A stretch of 5,066 bases of DNA from WJMT01 sp964611275 (GTDB taxonomy: Bacteria; Acidobacteriota; Aminicenantia; Aminicenantales; Aminicenantaceae): contig CAZSZS010000198.1 of assembly GCA_964611275.1 (NCBI GenBank), positions 1 through 5,066 of the forward strand, in the 5' to 3' direction. Under the pieces are notes generated by a model, which ran no database searches, was not told the origin of the DNA, and worked only from the letters and a program-made list of their open reading frames with translations. The position numbers were made by a program, and so were the translations under genes. Shown here piece by piece: positions 1 to 5,066 of this stretch. Numbering within the stretch: position 1 is the first letter of the stretch; each line of letters opens with the position of its first letter.

Positions 1-35
1 CGACTTGTTCATCATCCAGGTTATTTATTTTTTTA

Positions 36-533
36 TTAGTATTTGACTGTGATCTCTCCCAAATCAAACTTTCTTGTGCCTTCATCCACCTCAACAGAAA
101 TGATGATGTCGTTTGAATTACGCAAAATAACTTCTCCACTCCAGAGTGAAACGCCCAGCGTGAACCTTCCCGATCCTTCCCAGAACCGCTGGTCTGCTAT
201 GATTGTAAACCTCCCATCAGAGTCTGTTAATGCTCCTGGATTCAACAGGATTCCTCCTTCACCCACCTTAATTGCTGTTTTAATTTTTCCTTCCTCAAAA
301 ATCAATTCATACAGTGTCACGTTTTTATCAGCACAAGCTTCGCCCGTTTCATCTATAAGCTTCCCTTTGATCATGATAAAATATTCCAGGGGGATCCACT
401 CCTTCTCTCTTTTTTGAATTTCACTGAGCAGCCAGCCTTCATCCGTTTTCTTTATGTTTGAAGAGAGTTGACGGCCATTGAGCATGAATCCAGCCGTGGC
501 CGCTTCCGGTGAGTCCAAAGAAAATTCAGTCAT
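36..533 (-). CDS. Carboxypeptidase-regulatory-like domain protein, probably N-terminally truncated
   Basis: This encodes about 165 residues from the ATG at 533-531 to the TAA at 38-36. A TTG two codons upstream (539-537) is an alternative start. I prefer the ATG because AGAGGA (549-544) lies 10 nt before it but only 4 nt before the TTG. From about residue 55 the pattern is that of a small beta-sandwich of the carboxypeptidase-regulatory/Cna-B-like kind: IKGKLIDETGE, then a V-L-Y strand, then LTDSDGRFTI, and a final FDLGEITVKY strand. Such domains are usually extracytoplasmic, yet there is no signal peptide or membrane anchor. The same frame stays open upstream to a TAA at 653-651. Its first part (YDSLKLNEEDQLE) looks coding, which suggests that the original start is lost. 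No enzymatic motif is visible and the function is unknown. It follows the permease by about 220 bp on the same strand. The domain call is by eye; that it is a real coding frame is fairly secure. Confidence 0.7.
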   Translation of the reverse strand: MTEFSLDSPEAATAGFMLNGRQLSSNIKKTDEGWLLSEIQKREKEWIPLEYFIMIKGKLIDETGEACADKNVTLYELIFEEGKIKTAIKVGEGGILLNPGALTDSDGRFTIIADQRFWEGSGRFTLGVSLWSGEVILRNSNDIIISVEVDEGTRKFDLGEITVKY

Positions 534-543
534 TTCCAATTGA

Positions 544-549
544 TCCTCT
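544..549 (-). promoter_or_regulatory. Ribosome-binding site of the small beta-sandwich protein
   Basis: On the minus strand AGAGGA lies 10 nt before the ATG at 533 and 4 nt before the TTG at 539. It is the only purine-rich SD-like match here, so it favours the ATG. If the reading frame originally came through from upstream, this match would be fortuitous. Confidence 0.4.
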
Positions 550-577
550 TCATTGAGCTTTAAAGAATCGTATATGA

Positions 578-619
578 GATTATGGGGACGATGGGGACGA
601 TTATGGGGACGATGGGGAC
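578..619 (+). repeat. Two perfect tandem 21-bp G-rich repeats
   Basis: Units 578-598 and 599-619 are identical. Each consists of GATTATGGGGAC followed by GATGGGGAC, so the core GGGGAC appears four times with alternating 9- and 12-bp periods. The last copy runs into a GC palindrome, CGGGCCCG (619-626). The block lies between the large permease and the small downstream gene. Its composition is unlike the AT-rich DNA around it. Iterated GGGGACG motifs recall the short dispersed repeats often found with REP-associated tyrosine (Y1-type) transposases. That link is from memory of the motif style; no transposase is present here. Confidence 0.85.
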
Positions 620-629
620 GGGCCCGGGG
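605..629 (+). other. Potential G-quadruplex motif
   Basis: The plus strand has G-runs at 605-608, 614-617, 620-622 and 626-629, separated by loops of 5, 2 and 3 nt, which fits the standard G3+N1-7 rule. Two more G4 runs at 584-587 and 593-596 precede them. The plus strand is the template strand for transcription of the minus-strand genes, so a fold here could hinder RNA polymerase entering the small gene. The GGG and CCC at 620-625 could instead pair as a hairpin, which competes with this reading. The motif is seen; folding in vivo is inference. Confidence 0.45.
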
Positions 630-636
630 ATTTTCT

Positions 637-666
637 TTTATATCAATAAGTTACATCACTTTTCCA
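637..666 (-). promoter_or_regulatory. Weak candidate promoter for the small downstream gene
   Basis: On the minus strand TATAAA (642-637) is preceded by TGA, giving an extended -10 shape. TGGAAA (666-661) lies 18 bp upstream and matches 4 of 6 bases of the -35 consensus. Transcription would start near 630 and run through the G-rich tandem repeat before reaching the gene. AT-rich gaps yield such matches often, so this is tentative. The gene could also be read through from the permease, since no convincing terminator separates them. Confidence 0.25.
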
Positions 667-751
667 CAATCCCCTACCCAGAGAAGTTTTGGAAAAAGCA
701 GGCAAAAAAAATTGAGTGTCAAAATTCAGATGAAAGTGTCCATCAATCCCA

Positions 752-3358
752 TCATTCATACCGCAGGGAGTTGACGGGATTGGATGTAGCGGCATACAGG
801 GCTTTAAAAATCACAGCCAGAGTGGAAATGGCCAAAGACAAGGTCAAAGCCAGAAGGAATGTCCAGAGGTTGATTTTGATCCTAAAAGCAAAGTTCTGCA
901 GCCACTTATTCATAGTAAAGAATGCTATAGGACAGGCTATAAAATTGGAAAGAACCACCAGCAGGATAAATTCCTTCGACAAGCTCCCCAAAATACTCTG
1001 TACCGAAGCTCCCAGCACTTTCCTTATAGCGATCTCCTTGGTCCGGCTCTCTACGGAAAAGGAAACAAGGCCAAAAACACCCAGGCAGGCTATAAAGATA
1101 GCCAGAGCCGATGCGTATCCGAATGTCGCTCCAAAACGTCTGTCTGACTTGTATTTCTCGTTAAAATAGTCATCCTGGAAATAATACTCGAAGGAAAAAT
1201 CTGGGCTGTACTCTGATACCGTCCTCCTTAAGAACGAGATCATGCCTGGGATATCGTCCGGTTTGATACGTACCGAAAGAAAGCTGTAAGCCTCTGGTCT
1301 CAAGAAATAAATCATGGGATCGATCTTCGCATGGAGAGATGAGTGGTGATAGTCTTTGACAACACCGATGACACGGCGGCCCTGAGAATCAACGACTTTT
1401 CCTACAGGATCCTTCAATCCTATGGCGTCTACGGCTGTTTGATTGAGAAGTACGGCCTCGGATTCGTCCATCCTGAAGGCCGGAGAAAAATTCCTCCCCT
1501 TGACAATCTCTACCTTAAAGACATCAAACAACCCATAGCCGATCTCACATGTATAGGCATCGGCTGACACTTTTTCTCCGGATTCATTCGTGTTAGAGAT
1601 GTTCCAGATGTTGTTGCGCTCCAGAGGAATAAACTCCGATCCGGAAGCCGCGAGAATTCTGTTGTCGCGGAGCAGTCTTTCCTCTAAAACCTTCCCGTTT
1701 TTCCTGGCAAATTCATCCCTGAGGGGAATAACGACAACATGCTCTCTGTCGTAACCAATATCTGCAGTGCGCACAAACCGCATCTGCTTCCAGACAACCA
1801 GGGTTCCGACAATAAGACATACCGAAACGATATACTGGAAAACAACCAAAACGTTCCTGAGTCCGATTCCCCGGAATTTTCTCTCCGCTGTGCCCTTCAA
1901 AACAGCAGCCGGCCTCAGAGAAGAAAGCAATAATGCGGGATAACTTCCGGAGAACAGTCCTGAGAAAAGCACCATGGCGATTACGATAAGAGGGATCCAG
2001 GGCGTGGAAAGCCATTTGAGCTGGATATCCCTATTGATCAGATACCTGAATGAGGGCAGAGCAAGATACACAAAAAGAATTGCAAATAATAAAGAGATAA
2101 AAGACATCAAGACGGACTCTCCTATAAACTGTCTGATGAGTTGCGGCCTCAAGGCGCCGATAACCTTTCTGAGACCGATTTCCTTTGTCCTCTGTGCATA
2201 TCCGGCTGTCGCAAGGTTTATGTAGTTGAGGCAGGCAATGATCAGGATGAAAACAGCTATTAGTGAAAAGAGATAGATGGTCTTTTTATCGCTGATGACC
2301 GCCCCGGGAAATTCAAAAGACACTGACTGCCAGTGCAGGTCTTTCAGAGGCTGAAGAATATATCTGGCTATATCCCTTCCTCTGAACCGCGGAGTGTACT
2401 CTGCAAGCCTGTCATGGAGACTGAGGTGTGAAACCCCGGGGAGAAGCTCCACATAATTGTAATAGGAGCTGCGGTTCCAGTTGGTCAGACGTTCCCGATT
2501 TTCCGGAGACGAGGTGAAGGAGATGATGTAGTCGAACTGGAGGTGAGAATTTTTTGGCACATCGCTCATGACACCGGTTACAGTCAGATCATAGCTTTCA
2601 TTCTGGCTCCCTGTGGCGTGGACATCCATCTGTTTGCTGAAGCTGAGGACTTTCCCGACAGGTTCTTCTGTACCGAAGTATTTTCGAGCCAGCTTTTCGG
2701 TGATCACAATCCCATAAGGCTCACTCAGAAAGGTTTCTTTGTTTCCTTTGATCACCTCGAAGCTGAATAGATCGAAAAAGAACTCATCCGCAAATATCCC
2801 GACCTCGCTGAAGGCTTTATTTTTGTAAGTGAAGGCTCCCTTCACATCACCGATCCGGGTGGCTGAGACGACTTCGGGAAATTCCTCGACCATTGTCGGT
2901 GACAGGGGGGCCGGAGTAGAGGGAATGAACTTGAAAGGGATGTTCGGATTTTCGGGATAGGCGCGAATGACGCGATAAAGACTTCCGTATTTGGCATGGA
3001 ATTTGTCAAAACTCAGCTCGTACCGGACATAGAACATCATGAGGATAAAACAAGCCATACCCACAGCCAATCCCAGGATGTTGATCAAGGAGAATCCTTT
3101 ATGCCTTTTTATATTTCTTAAGCCGACTGTGAAATAGTTTCTAAACATTATTATCCTCCAATAAAATGATTCCGATAGAAACTCCGGGGCTGTCTGGAGC
3201 ACCTGTTTCCAGTACCACAGTGATGCAGATAACGCGTTCTTCTCATCAAGCTTTTTTTGAAATGATTCTTCGTAATCCCCTAATAGATAGTCCCGGTCCT
3301 TTAGCGGCAGAATCCATCTGAGAAGTGCAACGGCTATTTGAGGAGGCTTTTTTCGCAT
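752..3358 (-). CDS. MacB/FtsX-type ABC transporter permease with N-terminal prefix domain
   Basis: This is an inner-membrane permease of the MacB/FtsX (type VII) superfamily, 868 residues and apparently complete. Residues 1-70 form a cytoplasmic prefix with the LLGDYEESFQ motif seen in prefix-bearing permeases. The core follows: membrane segment 1 at about 91-111; a periplasmic MacB-like domain 112-355 with the signature ITEKLARKYFGTEEPVGK (219-236); segments 2-4 near 361-383, 411-435 and 451-468; SYPALLLSSLRP (472-483); segment 5 at about 502-523; a second periplasmic domain to about 740; and segments 6-8 near 746-769, 794-815 and 831-853. The cytoplasmic coupling-helix motif occurs in both halves: RTKEIGLRKVIGA (390-402) and RTKEIAIRKVLGA (772-784). 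The start lies 8 nt after the PadR stop with only a weak AAGAAG ribosome site, suggesting translational coupling. Family members work with a separate ATPase to export or extract lipids, peptides or drugs by mechanotransmission; the substrate cannot be told here and no ATPase is nearby. Confidence 0.93.
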   Translation of the reverse strand: MRKKPPQIAVALLRWILPLKDRDYLLGDYEESFQKKLDEKNALSASLWYWKQVLQTAPEFLSESFYWRIIMFRNYFTVGLRNIKRHKGFSLINILGLAVGMACFILMMFYVRYELSFDKFHAKYGSLYRVIRAYPENPNIPFKFIPSTPAPLSPTMVEEFPEVVSATRIGDVKGAFTYKNKAFSEVGIFADEFFFDLFSFEVIKGNKETFLSEPYGIVITEKLARKYFGTEEPVGKVLSFSKQMDVHATGSQNESYDLTVTGVMSDVPKNSHLQFDYIISFTSSPENRERLTNWNRSSYYNYVELLPGVSHLSLHDRLAEYTPRFRGRDIARYILQPLKDLHWQSVSFEFPGAVISDKKTIYLFSLIAVFILIIACLNYINLATAGYAQRTKEIGLRKVIGALRPQLIRQFIGESVLMSFISLLFAILFVYLALPSFRYLINRDIQLKWLSTPWIPLIVIAMVLFSGLFSGSYPALLLSSLRPAAVLKGTAERKFRGIGLRNVLVVFQYIVSVCLIVGTLVVWKQMRFVRTADIGYDREHVVVIPLRDEFARKNGKVLEERLLRDNRILAASGSEFIPLERNNIWNISNTNESGEKVSADAYTCEIGYGLFDVFKVEIVKGRNFSPAFRMDESEAVLLNQTAVDAIGLKDPVGKVVDSQGRRVIGVVKDYHHSSLHAKIDPMIYFLRPEAYSFLSVRIKPDDIPGMISFLRRTVSEYSPDFSFEYYFQDDYFNEKYKSDRRFGATFGYASALAIFIACLGVFGLVSFSVESRTKEIAIRKVLGASVQSILGSLSKEFILLVVLSNFIACPIAFFTMNKWLQNFAFRIKINLWTFLLALTLSLAISTLAVIFKALYAATSNPVNSLRYE
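3155..3159 (-). promoter_or_regulatory. Strong internal Shine-Dalgarno before codon 71 of the permease
   Basis: Inside the permease gene the minus strand reads GGAGG, then six bases (ATAATA), then ATG (3148-3146), codon 71. This is a much better ribosome site than the one at the annotated start. The ATG begins MFRNYFTVGLRNIKRHKG, which is the usual N-terminus of prefix-less permeases of this family. A 798-residue core form could therefore be made alongside the 868-residue protein, or the site may be a relic from before the prefix was fused. The bases also encode W-R-I-I-M, so part of the match could be coincidental. Confidence 0.55.
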
Positions 3359-3366
3359 GGCTTCTT

Positions 3367-3699
3367 TCAGGAGATTCCCATTTTTTTAACCAATCCTTTA
3401 ACGCCTCTCCACATGGTCTCATTAATGGCCTCAAGTTCAGCCAGGCTTTCAAGTCCAACTTTTGTCAATTGATAGTACTTAATGGCTTTTCCCCCGCGTT
3501 TCTCAGTAGCCTCGCCAATGGTTGTCTGTAAATATCCTCTTTTTTCCAGCCGGCTCAGTGGTATATAAACCGAACTGATCGACCAGTTCTTTCCTGTATA
3601 ATGATCGAGATGTTCTTGGATAGAAATAAGATATGCTTTATCCTTTAACTTGAAAACCGAAAGAAGAACCAGTTCTTCCTGGCGTGTGAGGAATTTCAT
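3367..3699 (-). CDS. PadR-family winged-helix transcriptional regulator
   Basis: This is a 110-residue protein, the usual size of the short PadR subgroup that consists of a winged helix plus one C-terminal dimerisation helix. Residues 5-30 give the first helices. WSISSVYIPLSRLEKRGYL (39-57) is the recognition-helix region; the pattern S-S-V-Y-x-x-L-x-R-L-E-x-x-G-x-L is diagnostic of the family. The wing covers about 58-78, with KRGGKAIKYYQLT (67-79). The C-terminal helix, 80-108, would mediate dimer formation. The ATG at 3699 has GGAG 8 nt upstream. The stop lies 8 nt before the permease start, so the pair forms an operon. PadR proteins usually repress their own operon until a small hydrophobic or antibiotic-like ligand binds, so control of the following permease is the obvious role. 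The ligand is unknown. Family assignment is firm; the regulatory target is inferred from position. Confidence 0.92.
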   Translation of the reverse strand: MKFLTRQEELVLLSVFKLKDKAYLISIQEHLDHYTGKNWSISSVYIPLSRLEKRGYLQTTIGEATEKRGGKAIKYYQLTKVGLESLAELEAINETMWRGVKGLVKKMGIS

Positions 3700-3707
3700 G
3701 ACATTTG

Positions 3708-3711
3708 CTCC
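3708..3711 (-). promoter_or_regulatory. Ribosome-binding site of the PadR gene
   Basis: The minus strand reads GGAG 8 nt before the ATG at 3699, a good Shine-Dalgarno match at normal spacing. It supports this start for the 110-residue PadR protein. Confidence 0.7.
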
Positions 3712-3726
3712 ATTACCTTCAATTTA

Positions 3727-3764
3727 TGAAAGATATCAAATCCATTGTACAGGCATTTCTTTCA
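3727..3764. promoter_or_regulatory. Inverted repeat flanking the -10 box, candidate PadR operator
   Basis: TGAAAGA (3727-3733) and its complement TCTTTCA (3758-3764) are perfect 7-bp arms with a 24-bp spacer, 31 bp centre to centre, or about three helical turns. They bracket the -10 hexamer of the promoter for the PadR-permease operon; the right arm lies in the -35/-10 spacer. A small palindrome, GATATC (3732-3737), falls at the expected transcription start. PadR proteins commonly autorepress by binding dyad sites over their own promoter, so these are sensible operator candidates. Seven-base arms in AT-rich DNA can arise by chance. Confidence 0.35.
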
Positions 3765-3772
3765 AAAGTCAA
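3744..3772 (-). promoter_or_regulatory. Sigma-70-type promoter of the PadR-permease operon
   Basis: On the minus strand TTGACT (3772-3767) is followed by a 17-bp spacer and TACAAT (3749-3744). Each hexamer matches five of six consensus bases at ideal spacing. Transcription should begin near 3737, giving a leader of about 38 nt before the PadR ATG at 3699. It lies in the 160-bp gap after the upstream permease, so PadR and the next permease can be expressed independently of that gene. Confidence 0.72.
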
Positions 3773-3808
3773 AGGAAATTTAAAAATATTTAGAAAATCT
3801 CTATTATA

Positions 3809-3836
3809 CAATCCCCAATAATGACTCAATCCCCAA
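3809..3836 (-). repeat. Pair of 10-bp direct repeats TTGGGGATTG upstream of the PadR promoter
   Basis: On the minus strand TTGGGGATTG occurs at 3836-3827 and again at 3818-3809, with an 18-bp period and an 8-bp gap. The second copy directly abuts TATAAT (3808-3803), which could be the -10 of a second, weaker promoter; TTGAGT (3829-3824) would be its -35 at a short 15-bp spacing. The pair lies about 37-64 bp upstream of the -35 box of the main promoter, a place where activators or extra repressor molecules could bind. A matching GGGGATTG octamer is also present at 674-667. The repeat is plain; its role is conjecture. Confidence 0.5.
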
Positions 3837-3859
3837 AAAAATGAGCTAATGAACCTCTT

Positions 3860-5066
3860 CTATTCGCTGCGGAGAGAGAGAGCCGGGTTAGTCCGGGCCG
3901 CTTTCAGAGTCTGGGTCAGAACCGCCAGAAACGCAGCGGCAAGCGAGACGGTCACAGCCATAATATAAGTGCCCGCATTAATGGGAGTTATGAACAACAA
4001 TCCGGTCTGAAGCGCCTTGCTCCAGCCGAAATACACAAGCCCCAGGGCGGCCACATTCGCTACAGCCACCAGAATCAGAAACTCCCGCGTCATTCTCCAC
4101 ATGATGTTCCCCGCCGAAGCGCCCAGCACCTTTCGGATCCCGATCTCTTTGGTCCGCTGCTTGGTCAGATAGGAGGTCAATCCCAAAAGCCCAAGGCAGG
4201 AGAACAAAATGGCTGCCATTCCGATCATGTTCAGAAAACCGGTCAGCTTGCCCAGAAGGCCGAACACCCTGCCAAAATAATCCGACAATGTCGAACACTC
4301 AAAAGGCTTATCCGGCATAAGAGTCACCCACTGCTGTTTGATGTATTTCCGGAGCTCGGGAAATCCCTCTTCAGAGGAATATCTTACCAGCAGCACCCGG
4401 GATTCCTCAGGAGCCAGATACAGAACCGCAGGCGGGATTTGAAATCCTATGTCCGCGAAGAGAAAATCGTCCGCCACACCGACCACTGTTCCTGGCCGGC
4501 CTCCCACAACCAATTGTCTGCCTATAGGATATTCCCACTCGAGCGTTTTGAGGGCGGCCTCAGTGAGGATGAGGCTGTCTGCGTCCGCAAAATCCCGGCT
4601 GAAGCTGCGGCCCATCCCCATCTGGATCCCGAGTGTTTCCACAAAACCGTAGTCCACTCCATAGGCCTGCATGGTGACGGATTCATCCTCAGCTGCATCC
4701 GGTAAGCGGACCGATTCCGGAGATTCCCAGACCACAGGCAAACTTCCCGCCCCGGAAACATGAACCACCTCTTGATGGCGGGCGATCTCTGTCTTTAAGA
4801 CATCGAGCTTGTCCCGTGCCTCTTTTCCCAACTCCACATAAGCTACCTTCTCCCTGTTGTATCCAAAATCAGCCTCGAACAGATGCCTTGATTGGTATTT
4901 CAACAGGGATGCGCATGAGATGAAGAGTATGGAAAGCGAAAACTGGAACACGATCATAGCTTTGCTCCCTCTTTTCTTCTTTCGCCCCGGCTGGAAGTTT
5001 TCCTTCAGCACATGCAGAGGCTGCAGGCTCGAAAGAAAAAAGGCAGGATAGAGTCCGGAGAAAAGG
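3860..5066 (-). CDS. MacB/FtsX-type ABC transporter permease, C-terminal half (runs off the right edge)
   Basis: The frame is open from the right edge to the TAG at 3862-3860, giving 401 visible residues. A GTG at 5011 is in frame but is not the true start: codons before it read LFSGLYPAFFLSSLQPLH, the conserved YPA-x-x-L-S-S-L-x-P element found at residues 468-485 of the complete permease at 3358-752. The gene therefore lacks roughly its first half here, and the whole protein is probably 800-870 residues. Visible parts are membrane segment 5 (about 37-57), the second periplasmic domain (58-270), segment 6 (275-299), the coupling motif RTKEIGIRKVLGA (304-316), segments 7 and 8 (near 329-347 and 365-385), and the family-typical tail NPALSLRSE. 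It is an inner-membrane permease that should need a separate ATPase. The substrate is unknown. The DNA appears GC-richer than that of its neighbour, so the two are probably old paralogues and not a recent duplication. Confidence 0.92.
   Translation of the reverse strand, partial: LFSGLYPAFFLSSLQPLHVLKENFQPGRKKKRGSKAMIVFQFSLSILFISCASLLKYQSRHLFEADFGYNREKVAYVELGKEARDKLDVLKTEIARHQEVVHVSGAGSLPVVWESPESVRLPDAAEDESVTMQAYGVDYGFVETLGIQMGMGRSFSRDFADADSLILTEAALKTLEWEYPIGRQLVVGGRPGTVVGVADDFLFADIGFQIPPAVLYLAPEESRVLLVRYSSEEGFPELRKYIKQQWVTLMPDKPFECSTLSDYFGRVFGLLGKLTGFLNMIGMAAILFSCLGLLGLTSYLTKQRTKEIGIRKVLGASAGNIMWRMTREFLILVAVANVAALGLVYFGWSKALQTGLLFITPINAGTYIMAVTVSLAAAFLAVLTQTLKAARTNPALSLRSE

Noticed and set aside
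43..417. Plus-strand open frame of 124 codons
   Set aside because: It lies fully antisense to the small beta-sandwich gene, whose translation shows clear domain-like strands. The antisense product is S/P-rich and featureless.
578..619. The G-rich tandem repeat read as a CRISPR array
   Set aside because: The units are directly adjacent with no unique spacers, only two are present, and no cas gene is in the window.
702..740. Possible terminator after the large permease: TTGA-CAC-TCAA stem followed by eight T on the minus strand
   Set aside because: The stem is only 4 bp and mostly A/T, too weak for an intrinsic terminator, so it is not listed as a feature.
582..1169. Plus-strand open frame of 195 codons starting in the G-rich repeat
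   Set aside because: It begins with repeat-encoded M-G-T-M-G-T, has no ribosome site, and runs mostly antisense to the well-supported permease C-terminus. Its product shows no domain-like pattern.
1713..2015. Minus-strand 100-codon frame inside the large permease, and a similar one at 3978-4298 inside the partial permease
   Set aside because: Both are out-of-frame shadows within genes whose main frames carry conserved coupling motifs and membrane segments.
3835..3862. Possible terminator after the partial permease: short GAG/CTC pairing before seven T on the minus strand
   Set aside because: Only a 3-bp stem can be drawn, and the T-run merges with the direct-repeat region. No stable hairpin is visible.
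4857..5051. Plus-strand frame at the right edge, and the GTG at 5011 as the start of the partial permease
   Set aside because: The plus-strand frame is antisense to conserved permease sequence. The minus-strand frame continues through the GTG with the conserved YPA element, so the true start is outside the window.

Overview
The window looks like ordinary chromosomal DNA of a Gram-negative-type bacterium. All four credible genes lie on the minus strand, so the biological order runs from the right edge to the left edge. Large MacB/FtsX-type permeases with an N-terminal cytoplasmic prefix, each beside a short PadR regulator, are a style I associate with Candidatus Aminicenantes, Acidobacteriota and Bacteroidota. 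Base composition is mixed, with a GC-richer right-hand permease and AT-rich gaps. I lean towards an Aminicenantes-like organism, but this is a style judgement and no marker gene is present.

Layout, read 5'->3' on the minus strand. (1) 5066-3860 is the second half of a large ABC-type permease whose first half lies beyond the right edge. (2) 3859-3700 is an AT-rich gap with a near-consensus sigma-70 promoter (TTGACT, 17 bp, TACAAT). An inverted repeat flanks its -10 box, and a pair of 10-bp direct repeats lies further upstream. (3) 3699-3367 is a 110-residue PadR-family winged-helix regulator. (4) 3358-752 is a complete 868-residue permease starting only 8 nt after the PadR stop, so the two are almost certainly co-transcribed. 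It has a ~70-residue cytoplasmic prefix, then a core with eight predicted membrane segments in two halves. A strong Shine-Dalgarno sequence sits exactly before the internal ATG where the core begins. (5) 751-534 is a gap with a G-rich tandem repeat (two perfect 21-bp units, plus a G-quadruplex-compatible stretch). (6) 533-36 is a small protein with a carboxypeptidase-regulatory-like beta-sandwich domain. It has no signal peptide and may have lost its N-terminus next to the repeat.

The likely working unit is PadR plus permease: a ligand- or stress-responsive repressor controlling its own operon. No ATPase gene is present, so the permeases must use an ATP-binding subunit encoded elsewhere or act in some other way. 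The two permeases are collinear paralogues: the 401 visible residues of the right-hand one match residues 468-868 of the complete one in position and motif order. I see no RNA gene, transposase, CRISPR array or clearly new system. The observations most worth following are the internal ribosome-binding site at the prefix/core junction, and the G-rich repeat beside a probably truncated gene.
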